DNA of 22,088 nucleotides from Gracilaria vermiculophylla. Taxonomy: Eukaryota; Rhodophyta; Florideophyceae; Gracilariales; Gracilariaceae. A program made the translations under genes and the position numbers. This document shows positions 9,851 to 18,819 of the stretch, one piece after another. The DNA lies in NCBI GenBank assembly GCA_019155205.2, contig JAHNZQ020003146.1, forward strand, positions 30,463 through 52,550, read 5' to 3'. Positions within the stretch are counted from its first letter, which is position 1, and the number at the start of each line of letters is the position of its first letter. The notes under the pieces are model-generated. The model searched no databases, was not told the origin of the DNA, and was given only the letters and a program-made list of their open reading frames with translations.

Positions 9851-10400
9851 TACCAAATGGATCTCTATTACCCATTTAAAGGAGAAGAAGAAGCTTTATA
9901 GAAGAGGTTCCTCACTAATAAGTAAAAAGAGTAAAAAAATTGAAAATCCTAAAAAAACTTCTACTACGCCCCACCAGCGTTGGCATTCATCTCCACCAGG
10001 CGATGGTGGAGCCCTTGGTCTCCGCCGTGTAGAGTATGGCAAGCGAGAACGTGCCACTGCCCCAGCCACAGCCGATATGCACGCCACGGCCACAGCCGCT
10101 CATGGCCACACTACAGCCAACACTGGCACTCACGGTCACATCATCGGCGTCGCTGCCACTCATGGCCAGGCCGCTGCCAATACTGCCACTCATTTTCACA
10201 CCGCTGCCAACGCTGCCGCTCATGGACGCGGTGACACTGGCGTGGCAGCTTACGGTCACAACGCCACCACTGGCGCCGCCGCTCATGGGTATACCATCGC
10301 CCGCGTTGCAATTCAAGGCTACATTATTACTCCTGTAGCCGCCCACGGTCTCACAGCCGTCTGCCTCGGTCTCCACACTGACCACCATCTCCAGTTTTGA
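9842..10400 (+). CDS. Open frame with His-Gly decapeptide repeats
   Basis: This + frame is open from just after a TGA (9839-9841) to a TGA ending at 10403. The first ATG is at 10077, giving 107 residues; the upstream open part is Lys-rich and then basic/Pro-rich, and might belong to a longer or spliced protein. From 10098 the product is nine tandem units of about ten residues, consensus [AT]-H-G-x(6)-A. His and Gly at positions 2 and 3 are largely kept while their codons vary at the third base (CAT/CAC, GGC/GGT/GGA/GGG), which suggests past selection on this frame. No signal peptide or membrane helix is visible. The function is unknown; a secreted or structural repeat protein, or a translated minisatellite, are both possible. 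The antisense frame is also open, but only as a shadow of the repeat. Confidence 0.45.
10099..10371 (+). repeat. Minisatellite: nine 30-bp units
   Basis: Units begin at 10099, 10129, 10159, 10189, 10219, 10249, 10282, 10312 and 10342. All are 30 bp except the sixth, which is 33 bp. Most start with CTCATGG or CTCACGG, or a variant of these. Every length is a multiple of three, so the frame is preserved. The first seven units are most alike, and the last two are diverged. Confidence 0.85.
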
Positions 10401-10403
10401 CAA

Positions 10404-11059
10404 GAACGTTTTCCCGAAGACTTCGTCTGAGATAGACGGCGACCGGATGAAGCCTCCCTGCGAAGCCTTGCGCGCCGAGTGACAGAAAGTCTTCCGTCCC
10501 GTCTGTTTTTGCCCATATATATGCTTAAATATCTTACCCCGTTGCCTCTTTCCGTTGCAATCAATTCCTCACCAGGCTCGCACGCTGCACGCTGCGTCTC
10601 CGCAGGCCCGCCGCCGCGGCACGTGCTGCGGTCATGTTCCACACACATGGGAAGTGGCGGCGCGTGTACCACGCCAGCTCATCCGAGCTTGTGCGTGCGG
10701 GGTCTCGCTGGGTCTTCATACGTGTGCGTCGGCGTTCCTGTCTCCACTCACGTGGCTCCGCCGCGAGCCTGGCAGCAATGCGCACGCGCTGTCACGGGGG
10801 AAGGGACGGGGGGCACGTGGCGTTGTTCTGCATTTGTGCATGAGAGCGCCGCCAACGAGGCAATGCGCGTGAGCGGCCGGCACTGGTGGCACCGCCACGG
10901 AGAGAAGTGCTGTGTGGAGAAATGACGGGGGCACAGGAGCTCATGCGCGCGTGTGCACGTCACACTGGCTGAATTTTCTCGTGCTCTTACAAGGGCGATT
11001 GGGGATGTAGGGACATGGTCGCAATACTCACCGACGTGTCTGCACGTCGGCAAATGAGC
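10404..11059. other. GC-rich spacer, possible TATA motif
   Basis: Open frames on both strands here are low-complexity and share no recognisable domain. A TATATATG motif at about 10515-10522 could serve as a TATA box on either strand, but no convincing gene follows. Nothing else was seen. Confidence 0.4.
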
Positions 11060-11075
11060 CATTCTGACGCAGGGT

Positions 11076-11330
11076 TTGCTGCCTCACATGAAGCGAGGCG
11101 ACGATGTTTTCCTTGACAAAAATGGGGAGACATCCGATGAACTACCGGACATCAGGCGCAAGTTAGTGCCGAACACCTCAGGGACTTTCAAAGTCCTGGA
11201 AATCTACAGAGTCTCTGTCGCCATAGACGTAAACGGGCTTCGAGACATCCTATCCCGTGATCGGGGGACAAATTCCAACGCCCAGCCCTTCGGGAATGCC
11301 CGCCACCCCAGCTCAGGGGACACACGTTGA
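11076..11330 (+). pseudogene. Gypsy integrase C-terminal (GPY/F-type) fragment
   Basis: The frame encodes about 84 residues. It has the sequence GDDVFL.., GETSDELPDIRRKL, then VPNTSGTFKVLE.Y, and ends in a RDILSRDRG block. Each block has a counterpart in the integrase tail of the minus-strand element (GDQVFF, EETSDEPPNITRKL, GPNTCRPYKFL, RDFVSRDRL). This is the DNA-binding C-terminal domain of Ty3/gypsy integrase, with the GPY/F motif degraded. The upstream catalytic core is missing, and the sequence before 11060 is unrelated. Confidence 0.7.
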
Positions 11331-11367
11331 ACGTCCTTCTCCGACCACCTGAATTGCGACGAGAGCG

Positions 11368-11640
11368 ATGGATACTATAAATCTCATCACACCTATCGGT
11401 GAACCATTAATGGAAGCTACAGAAGCCATCATGAACCGTCAAGGTGATATCTTGTATGCAGTGGACAATATCGTCTCTCACCGACAAACTCCTGCAGGGA
11501 TGCTGTATCGCGTACGCTGGTACAGGTTCACTTCCAAAGATGACACGGAAGAACCTGCGGGACACATCCCGCAGAACTTGATCAGGAGATTCCACGCCAA
11601 TCAGAATCGGAAATGCATCTCCACAAAGGCGCTCCCTTTT
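11368..11640 (+). pseudogene. Chromodomain of a gypsy integrase
   Basis: Read from the ATG at 11368, residues 28-75 match a chromodomain: ILYAVDNIVSHRQ, a turn, LYRVRWYRF, then a helix ending PQNLIRRF. The aromatic cage positions are occupied by Y30, W51 and F54, while the usual Trp of the T-W-E-P block is Glu. In chromoviruses this domain sits at the integrase C-terminus and directs integration to chromatin with histone marks. It is one frame off from the integrase fragment just upstream, so a frameshift or stop separates them. The frame runs on to 12342, but past 11640 it only mirrors antisense sequence. Confidence 0.75.
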
Positions 11641-11657
11641 AGAAAAAAAGGGAGAGG
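11641..11657 (+). other. Polypurine tract of the + gypsy copy
   Basis: A 17-base uninterrupted purine run (AGAAAAAAAGGGAGAGG) follows the chromodomain. It resembles the run on the minus strand at 14812-14827, which lies at the same place in the other copy. In LTR retroelements such a tract primes plus-strand DNA synthesis just before the 3' LTR. Confidence 0.6.
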
Positions 11658-11900
11658 CCCCAAACCGGAGTTGTTTTTCGTTCTTCGCTGTCTATCCCTC
11701 ACCTGGAGTTCTTTTTTTTTGCCTCCAGGCTGCCGTTGCCCGCTTGTCGTACGTTTCCGCCGTGGCTCGTCGTGTCCCTTGGCACTCGAGCACGGCCCAT
11801 TCGTATTGCAATTACCGTTCATGGTGCTTCTGACTCCATTCAAGGATATTTTACACCGTCACAACCGTGGACGGACTACCGTCCCCGGGGTAGCTCACGC

Positions 11901-13784
11901 CTACAGGCCACCGAACCGCGTCGCACACTTCGCCTCCAGGCGAGGGTTTGCCGTTGGCACTTGGCCCTCGAAATACTCCGCCAGGCTTCCGCTGACGGCA
12001 GCCATCGAGGAACGGTCCGCTCGGGCCTTAAGGAGGTCTAAAACCCAGTTGCGAGCCTCGCGCAAATCCTCTACAGGAGAAGTCGGAGCAGGAAGGCCCG
12101 TGACCAAGGACGCCCGCACCAGCTCCTGGAAGGCAGTACCAAGAGCTCCAGAGGATAACCGGCCCGAGGGTACGCCAGAAGCAGCAATCTTCGTTGTTAT
12201 AACAACAACAGCCACAGAACGTGTCGAAGACGGAGGACCAGCTGGGATAGTGGGCTCCCGAGAGGGGCCCGGAAGCACCGCCGTTGAGGTCCGCAGGACC
12301 AGGGATGAAGCAGCTCACAAGGGAGGGGACGGCGGTATATGAACCGGAACACTTCTCAGGCGAGGCTGAACGACAGGCAACGGGACGCTCAGCAGTCGAA
12401 GTTGCACCATGTAGACCGGAGCAGTCAGGAAGGTAGTACTCTCGTTCTATTCCATAGGAGACGCGTCGCCAAACACTGTGGGAGCATCCGGAATCGATAC
12501 TGGAGGCTGCGGCCTGACCTCAGAGAGCACCACCACATCCTGTGACGGAGCTGGTAATGGAAGAGGCGTGTGGATCTCCAGACGCTCCACCAGGGGATCA
12601 TAACCGAGGGCACGCAGCCAAGACACCTGAGGATCCCAAGAAGTGACAAGAAGAGGAAAGGCCGGGTAGGCTCGCCCGTCATCGTCTCAATTCGTGCTCC
12701 TCACAACCGGGTGAAACCTGTCTTCTCCATAATCATAGCAAAGAAAGCCCGGAATCTTGTTCCACGCCACTCAAAGGTTGTAATCTACCAGCATTTCCGC
12801 CTCGGATTCGCTGCACGCGGTGCCTTTGACCAGATTCCAAATTCCTAAGGAGCGAAACACCCTAATAATTGGCACCGATAAGGGGAGCAAACGTCCGGCG
12901 GTTGGTTAGTTCGAAGAATCCCAGTAGAAACAACCGTCGCGGCACCGAGTGTAGAAACTGATGCCCTCGTCCGCTGCCTGGAGATAATCCATTCGGGTAC
13001 CGACCATGAATTCTGTCAAGGCGATCACCATGACGAACCGCTCTAAGGGTTCATGTGGATCCAGAACTGCCGAAGTTTGATACGCGAACGTGATAGACGT
13101 TGGCACACAGAGGAGCGGGGAGACTAAATGATCCTTCCAGTAGTCGTTCAGCTTGAGGAAATACTTCGGACGTTGCCCGGAAGGCATGTCATTGAAATCC
13201 GTGTTGTGCCAACCATATAAGTATTTGAATGCATTCCACACTCGGACCTCATCCGCAAGGTGCGTCTCCCATCGGTTGAATTTAACCCAGTAAAAGCGAT
13301 CGTAGGGGTGATCGAATTGGAGCACAGCAAGGGCGGAGAGTCCATCGGCGATGCTTTTGGGCCATCCCGCTCGCTGATGCGAGCTTTACTTGTGCAGGAA
13401 TAGTTGGAGTCGAGTCCGTATCTTGCGCTCTTTGGCCCACCTAGGGTAGGGAGTTTTGCAATGCTCTTTAATGAATGGATCGTTATCGCCGTGCACCGGA
13501 GTATGGATCCAGTGAGCACGAAAGGCGTCCAACCGGTTGCGCTTCCGGTCGTTCCATGCAACCTCCGGTCCAGCGCGGAACATCGTCGCCTGAAATTACG
13601 GTCCGAAATGGTGGATGTAGTACACCACAGGGCACGGCAGACTGACGCGCCTGTCATTGAAGGGCACAAAGACCCAGGTATCACGATCGTCGAAGTGCTC
13701 CCCCGGGAAAAGCGGCGCACCGGTGAAGGTCTGATGCACCTAAGAATCGGACGGAGAAGTAGGAGCCGGGGCTGGAGAAGTCAT
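11901..13784 (-). pseudogene. Gag-like candidate ORF, eight nonsense codons, no frameshift
   Basis: One minus-strand frame runs from an ATG (13784) to a TAG (11901-11903), about 627 codons. It is interrupted by stops whose low coordinates are 13740, 13596, 13386, 12906, 12771, 12687, 12447 and 12315, with no indel needed. The N-terminal half is rich in Trp, Tyr and His and looks globular. From about 12600 it becomes Pro/Ser/Val-rich, and the last part has a helical charged stretch (about 12000-12080). Weak coding character with three stops goes on towards 11601. It starts about 750 bases after an LTR in the same orientation, the position expected of gag. No CCHC knuckle or protease motif is visible, so a host gene or another element's ORF remains possible. 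Confidence 0.5.
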
Positions 13785-14532
13785 TTGGAAGGTGTTAGTA
13801 GTTGGCAGGATGGAGACTGAGTGTGTCGTAGCACCAGAGGAGATCGATGGAACGCCAACTGTGGAGCGGCCCGCAATAATTTACCCGACAAGGGAGGTAG
13901 CCGCGTCAAGACGCTATCGCGGGATGCGCGGGGAGGAAGTACAGGGAGCTGCGAGAACGTTATTGAGCACCCTGACAAGGATCTAGCTCATATCTAACGG
14001 GAATCAATGGTAGCACAGGGGAGAAGGTTATGAATGAACCGCTTCCGCTGGGGGGTGCACGAGCAGACGCGACGGGTCTGGCGTTTCCTGAAAAGGATCC
14101 TAGGGGGAATTGGAGCGTCGGGCGCCGTGAAAAACTACCGCTCCGCACCGCGAACAGAGACCGAAGAACACACCGGACCGGCCCACGCTCCAACCGCGAA
14201 CGCAGAACAACGAGGCCGTACGGACAACACTCGGGGGCTTGTAAGAGATAACCACGAACTGGAGATGTAGCACGAGCGGGAGGGCGGCCTCGAGAAGCAG
14301 AAAGTGAGGCTTGGCCAGGAGCGTTAGAGATCTGAAAATGCATCGAGAGAGATATGCACACCCGCGGTCGGTCCGCTGCCCCAAGGCTGGAGAGTTCAGA
14401 AAAATTCCCCGCAAGTCGGAGTGTATCGCGCAATGGGGAGACTACTATGGCGTCAACGCCATTAGGAGCCACTTAAGGTTTGATTTGTGAAAAGAAGCAA
14501 CTCGAGGACACGGTATAATTCAGAAAAAAGAA
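13785..14532. other. Leader-like region between LTR and the gag-like ORF
   Basis: Both strands have open frames of up to 170 codons (13960-14472 on -), but they are compositionally biased and show no domain. If the gag-like ORF belongs to the adjacent LTR, this would be its untranslated leader. No primer binding site matching a known tRNA end was recognised. Confidence 0.35.
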
Positions 14533-14804
14533 GTTTTTTAGTATAGTGAATTCCGAGGTGATATTGTCATATGGCTTAACGACCGGATATTCCCGAGGAG
14601 GGTTCGTATTTTAATAACTCAGTCGCGTGGTGCATTATTCTGCCTTCGTGTGTCACAGTACCCTTGAAAATCGGTAGATTTTATATTTATTTTAGTTAGT
14701 TAGTGTAGGTGTTTAGTAAAGTAGTGAGACCTACCGAGGCGGGCTCCCGGCGTCCTATCTAGTCCGCCGATCGAGCTCCCTCTTTGGGGAAGTAAACCAA
14801 ACAC
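14533..14804 (-). repeat. Gypsy LTR (minus orientation)
   Basis: Reading the minus strand, a TG at 14804 follows the polypurine tract by nine bases and opens TGTTTGG, a usual LTR-like start. The inner 129 bases (14533-14661) match 1-130 of the window in inverted orientation. The end near 14533 is set only by where the two copies stop matching, so the LTR may extend to about 14480. No TSD can be shown. Confidence 0.55.
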
Positions 14805-14811
14805 CCTTGAG

Positions 14812-14827
14812 TCCTCACCTTTTTTTC
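14812..14827 (-). other. Polypurine tract of the minus gypsy copy
   Basis: The minus strand reads GGAAAAAAAGGTGAGG apart from one T, between the integrase end and the LTR. It parallels the tract at 11641-11657. Confidence 0.5.
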
Positions 14828-14987
14828 CGGTCGGAGACTCTCATCAAAACTCCTTTGGTTTCTAAGCCGCCGATCCCCAGGTCGCCTCGCAGCAGCGCCT
14901 GTAGAAGCATTGTCCGCCCGGTGAACCTCTTCCTCCGCTTGGTATTTGCGGATCCCGTTTCAGGATTCCCCCTGCTCGTGACAGCGA

Positions 14988-15582
14988 TTACCAGAGACCA
15001 CCTTTCGGAACTCGCGACTTTGGAGTCAGCAGAAACTCCGTCAGCCTATCACGGGAGACGAAGTCTCGGAACCTGTTTCCCTCAATGGCGACAGTGCCCC
15101 TATAGGTGTCCAGGAATTTGTAAGGCCTACAGGTATTTGGCCCTAATTTGCGCGTGATGTTCGGCGGTTCGTCGGATGTCTCCTCTGGCTTGCCAAAGAA
15201 AACCTGGTCGCCTTCATTCAGGTGAGGGCCTTCCTTCACTTCGCGGTCGAAATCCTGTTTATATCTCCTCTGTGAGGCGTTTAGTCTCTCCTTTTGCAAG
15301 GGAGAGCACGTCCTCATACCTCCTGAAGATGAAGCCTTTTGCTTGCGCCGCTGTTGGTACCTGTGGGCCATCCGCCGGGTGCGCCGTTGCACGAACCGCA
15401 ATGATGGCGCTAGGTGGTATGGGCGAGAGCACCAAATTGAATGGAGCGGTCCCCATGGAGCGGTACCTCTCCAGGTTGTATGCATACGTGAGCGGGCCCA
15501 CATATGCGTCGAAATCCTTCTGGTGGTCCGCGACGAAGTGCCGTAGCCTCAAGGCGATGGTCTTGTTGAACCTCTCCGCTTG
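14988..15582 (-). pseudogene. Gypsy integrase, catalytic Glu and C-terminal part
   Basis: This continues the frame of the integrase core after the stop at 15583. The QAERF block with the catalytic Glu lies just after that stop. It is followed by a helix-rich part with an AYN...TG/SMGTAPF-like motif up to 15259. Near 15290 the frame shifts, and the last part (to 14988) carries GDQVFF, RKLGPNTCRPYKFL (GPY/F-type) and RDFVSRDRL. No chromodomain follows in any frame before the polypurine tract, unlike the + copy at 11368. Confidence 0.8.
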
Positions 15583-16212
15583 TCAGTTGGTCTGGGGATG
15601 ATAGACAGTTGTAAACAACTGCTTCATTCCCAGCTTTCTGGAGATGGCGCTACATAGATACGCCGCGAACCGGAGCTCGATGTCCGTAAGGAGGTACAAC
15701 GGTATCTCATATGGGTAAATCCAGTGCTCCAGAGAGATGTCAGCAATTACTGTTGCAGAGGTCCTCCGGAGGAGAACGGCCCGCATGATCTTCGAAAAAC
15801 GATTAGTGATCACGATGGTAAATCGGTATCCTCGCTTCGTCTTGGGGAACGGGCCCAAATTGTCTATGGCCACGAACTCCAAAGGTCTTGAAAGCGGGAA
15901 CTGATTGAAGGACGTCCAGTGTCTACGTGTCTTCGCCCTGGCAGCAATGCAGGAATAACAATACGTTACCTTCTGGAAGGCGTCATTACCCATGCTCGGC
16001 CGATAAAGCCCTCTTCGCATGCTGAAGTACATACGCGATGCACCGGGGTGCCCGGTGAAGCGGGGATAATGAGAGAGATAGAGCACCGTTGCCTGTAATG
16101 TCGTCGGGACCACCTTTTGGAGAGCTCCATCCAGCGAAGCGCGGCACATAAGTACGCCCTCCCGGTCTACATCGAATGACGATGTTAGAATCCACACAGT
16201 GGTGAGGCATTA
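15583..16212 (-). pseudogene. Gypsy integrase, zinc-binding and catalytic core
   Basis: The HHCC zinc domain is complete: His in LSHYPRF, His in TGHPGASR, then C-x2-C in TYCYSC. The core follows with the first Asp in FVAIDNLGPF and the second in LLTDIELRF. The frame then ends in HPQTN followed by TGA (15583-15585), exactly inside the conserved N-[GR]-Q-[AT]-E-R motif. Counting that stop as one residue, the spacing from the second Asp to the Glu is 35, the canonical DD35E. Integrase inserts element cDNA into chromosomes; this copy would make a protein without the catalytic Glu. Confidence 0.88.
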
Positions 16213-16236
16213 CTTGCAATACGCATTCGTACTCTG

Positions 16237-17151
16237 CTATTTGAGGAACTCCGCTATGGGGATGGGGAGAACTTCTTTCTCCCCCTCCATTAGGGCCATA
16301 ACCTCGAGAAGAACACTATACTTTCCTCCAGGTTGACAGCATTCCAAGCATTCTCCATGGGATCCCTTTTTTTCTTCGGCGTCCTGGATGAACAGACACA
16401 GGATGGTGTCCTCCAAAGGTGCTTTGTCTTCGGCCTCGGTGGAGATTCGCGAGAGCGCGTCAGCTGCCGGGTATTTTATGCCAGGACGGGGGACAGTGTC
16501 AAACGCGAACTCAAGGAGGCGTAGTCGCCACCTTTCCAAGCGTTCGGAAGCATCCGTCAAAGACAGTATCCACTTCAATGGTGCATAGTGCGTCCTCAAG
16601 GTGAAACGCAAGCCTTTCAAATATGGGCGTAAAAGCAACACCTCCCAGACGATGGCGAGACATTCGCGCTCTGTGGTGGAATAATTCTGTTCCGTAGGTG
16701 TTAGGCTGCGCCTCCAGTATCCGATAGGTTGAGGTCCACCTTCAGGATGTTCCTGTAGGGGGGCACATCCGACCTAGTATATACAGGCGTTAGTGCCCAG
16801 CACCATTCGGCCGCGCCGCTTCGGAAGTACCAATATCGGTGGCTCTATCGGTCTCCTCTTCAGGGTGTTTAAGGTTTCAAACTCCTCGTCCGTCAAGGTA
16901 TCTAATTGCACCGGCTTTTCCTTCTCCAAGAGGCGATTTAATGGCGCCGCGATATGGGAGAAGTTCAGGATAAACCTCCAGAAGACATTACACAACCCCA
17001 GGAAGGAGCGGAGCTCCGTCTGGTTTGTGGGAGGGTGAGCTCTCTTGATGGCGTCCTGAGGTTTTGCGGAAACCTGTAGGTAGCCCGGGAGCACAACGTG
17101 CCCAAGGTAATCCACCGAGGACCCAAAAAAGAAAAATTTCTCCAGCTTCAA
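16237..17151 (-). pseudogene. Gypsy RT C-terminus, connection and RNase H
   Basis: The frame opens with KLEKFFFF..SVDYLGHVV, the usual RT end, and RSFLGLCNVFWRFI..FS.IAAPLN, the thumb/connection block. RNase H follows, interrupted by a stop at 16774. Its first catalytic position reads GTNAC where DTDAS is expected, and the RT-D-H block reads RTHYAPLKW. The Glu block (TTEREC.AIVW) and the final AADALSRI are kept. RNase H degrades the RNA of the RNA/DNA hybrid; with two acidic residues lost it should be inactive. Confidence 0.85.
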
Positions 17152-17152
17152 G

Positions 17153-17801
17153 TTAAGTCCAGCATCCTTCAGGAGTTAAAGCAAGAGCTTCAAACGCATA
17201 AACTGCTCCTCTATTGCTGCTGAAGTATATGATGACATCGTAAATATAGACCAAGGCGTACTGCCACTTCAAATTCGACAAAATTATGTCCACCGCTCGT
17301 TGAAACGTAGCGGGTGAATTCTTTAATCCAAATGGCATCCTGAGGAGTCTGAAAAATCCACAGTGCAAGCTGAACATCTTCATATCCTTATCAAAGTCAT
17401 CCATATCAATTTGCCAGTTGCCACTGTTGGCTTCCAGCGTGGAGAAAACGGACGCATCATCTAAGGAGTCCATACCATTCATCCATACGGGGTATTGGGT
17501 ACGATTTGCGTACCGTGAACTCGTTGAGGCGTCTATAGTCAGTGCAAAACCTCAACGAGCCATATTTCTTCTTCAAAACCACAATCGGGGAGGCCTGTTT
17601 GGAATTGGAAGGCTCGATAACGCCGTAGTCTAGCATTGGATGGAACTCATCACGTTTGAAATCGCGCGCATGGGGTCCGGCCCTCATCGGGAGTCGGTGT
17701 ACCGGTTTCGCATCAGGTTTGAGCTGATTCTGGGGCTTGGAAAGGCTAAACTGACCCAGACGACCAGACCACATGCCGTCAAAGACAGATAGCATCTCCA
17801 C
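17153..17801 (-). pseudogene. Gypsy reverse transcriptase, finger and palm
   Basis: Two overlapping frames (17457-17801 and 17153-17482) hold the RT. The first has the GVIEPSNS..ASPIVVLKKK, RFCTDYRRLN and YPIPRMDE blocks. The second has ASVFSTLEANSG..QIDMDD, LRMPFGLKNSPATFQR and LVYIYDVIIYF. The first catalytic Asp is kept in QIDMD. The Y-x-D-D box reads YIYD, with Tyr at the first Asp (codon 17240-17242), so polymerase activity is lost. A frameshift near 17490 separates the frames. Confidence 0.9.
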
Positions 17802-17851
17802 TATCCTATGGCGATACCATTCGAAATCTTCGCCAATTTGGAGTTCTCTTC

Positions 17852-18382
17852 TCAGATGGCAGGATGCTCTTCCTCTGGAGCCGTTGAAGTCGCCTCAGCC
17901 TCCATGGTGGCTATTGCATCGCGTTCCGCAAGGTCTTTTGCACGAGGAAGATGAGCCAGTCTTGCAGGGGCGGATATTGCCAATCCGACGCCAGTTGCTT
18001 TCTGGAGCCATAACGGCAACTCCTTCAGGTTGGCGAGCACGACCCGGGAGAGAGTGCTCGGCACTAATTCAATAACACAGCTCGCCATCATGGACTGCTG
18101 TTTCGTCGTCAGGAGTGGACTCCCCTGTAGGAATAAAAGTCCAGATGCAAAGGTCTGCACCCAAACTTTGGCCTGACTCCTCGCGGGTATTTCGATTCTC
18201 TTCACAACCCGGGACTTGTTTGACTGTGTCTCCTTTGGACGATTACCCACGTGGCGTGCGTTGGCGTCCGGTCCCGGAGATGTGGATACGATACCTACAG
18301 AGTCGGCGTCGTGAAATGTCACCTTCCGCAGGCGTCGGTATATTGCATGTGTTGGATAAAGTGCCTGTGCTCTCACTGACAA
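17852..18382 (-). pseudogene. Gypsy protease tail and PR-RT linker
   Basis: The frame encodes about 176 residues. The middle part (RIEIPARSQAKVWVQT, then VIELVPSTLSRVVLANLKELPLWLQKATGVGLA) matches the conserved strand-rich segment between protease and RT in Ty3/gypsy polyproteins. The first residues (near YRRLRKVTF) may be the last strand of the protease. The D-[ST]-G protease motif is not present. The upstream end at about 18382-18407 meets the copia LTR. Confidence 0.7.
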
Positions 18383-18487
18383 TCAAATGTTCCAGGGGAC
18401 CATGGGCTGCGTTGAATATTGACTCTGTATGGTACACGTATGCAGGTGTGCTACTCGGCACGTTGTTCACTACCGTATCGTTTCTAG

Positions 18488-18520
18488 GTGTACACATTGC
18501 CGACTCAGCTTAATGTACAC
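18488..18520. repeat. Inverted repeat in the copia LTR
   Basis: GGTGTACA (18488-18495) and TGTACACC (18513-18520) are perfect complements around a 17-base spacer, extendable with a small bulge. It lies near the LTR start, in the presumed U3 enhancer region. Confidence 0.5.
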
Positions 18521-18810
18521 CAGATATGGTTTGGTGTAATGTGCCTCGTCATGGTAACTATACACACATATTGTTGTATGGACACGAGTGGTGGCGGAAT
18601 ACAGAGAGTGTAAGGTGGTTGAGTGAATTTGTGCATTGTCATGGTCTCGTGAGTGTACGAAACTGTCATGCCTTGTTGTGCCTTGCTGTTGTAATCATTA
18701 TTGAATTGTGGCTAATACATTTATGTCATGTTACAATATGATTGGTAGTGTTGAGTGTCTTGCCTTTGTAGTGTAATTTCTGAAGCAACCTAGTCGGTGC
18801 GACTGAGCCA

Positions 18811-18819
18811 CTATATAAG
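18811..18819 (+). promoter_or_regulatory. TATA box in the copia LTR
   Basis: CTATATAAG stands in otherwise mixed-composition DNA, about 400 bases into the putative LTR and 1.3 kb upstream of the gag ATG. This is the usual place of a U3/R promoter, with transcription expected 25-30 bases downstream. Confidence 0.5.

Larger units (their letters stand above)
11060..11671 (+). mobile_element. 3' end of a Ty3/gypsy element (chromovirus-like)
   Basis: This is a 5'-truncated copy that keeps the integrase C-terminus, chromodomain and polypurine tract of a gypsy element. Its integrase segment is clearly related to that of the minus-strand element at 15010-15240, so the two copies belong to the same family. 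The two point towards each other on opposite strands. The LTR would begin near the TG at 11672, but its extent is not visible. Confidence 0.7.
14533..18407 (-). mobile_element. Ty3/gypsy retrotransposon, degenerate and 5'-truncated
   Basis: Minus-strand pol domains appear in the order PR-RT linker, RT, RNase H, integrase, followed by a polypurine tract and LTR. Integrase after RNase H identifies Ty3/gypsy. At least four frameshifts (near 17830, 17490, 17160 and 15290), several stops and lost catalytic residues make it inactive. The gag and most of the protease are absent where the copia LTR begins, about 18408. Confidence 0.85.

Noticed and set aside
10099..10371. CRISPR-like array
   Set aside because: Units are directly contiguous without unique spacers and preserve a reading frame, so this is a coding minisatellite.
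9987..10403. Gly/Ser/Val-rich minus frame over the repeats
   Set aside because: The variation between units fits third-base changes in the + frame, so this is taken as the antisense shadow of the decapeptide repeat.
11601..11900. Basic C-terminal extension of the gag-like frame to 11601
   Set aside because: Three stops come in quick succession, and the last part is antisense to the chromodomain region. It is only mentioned as weak coding character.
11641..12342. Continuation of the chromodomain frame to 12342
   Set aside because: It lies antisense to the gag-like frame and shows no domain. The element's polypurine tract at 11641 marks the end of coding.
13960..14472. 170-codon minus frame before the gag-like ORF
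   Set aside because: It is rich in Ser, Arg and Pro with no domain, and the opposite strand is equally open.
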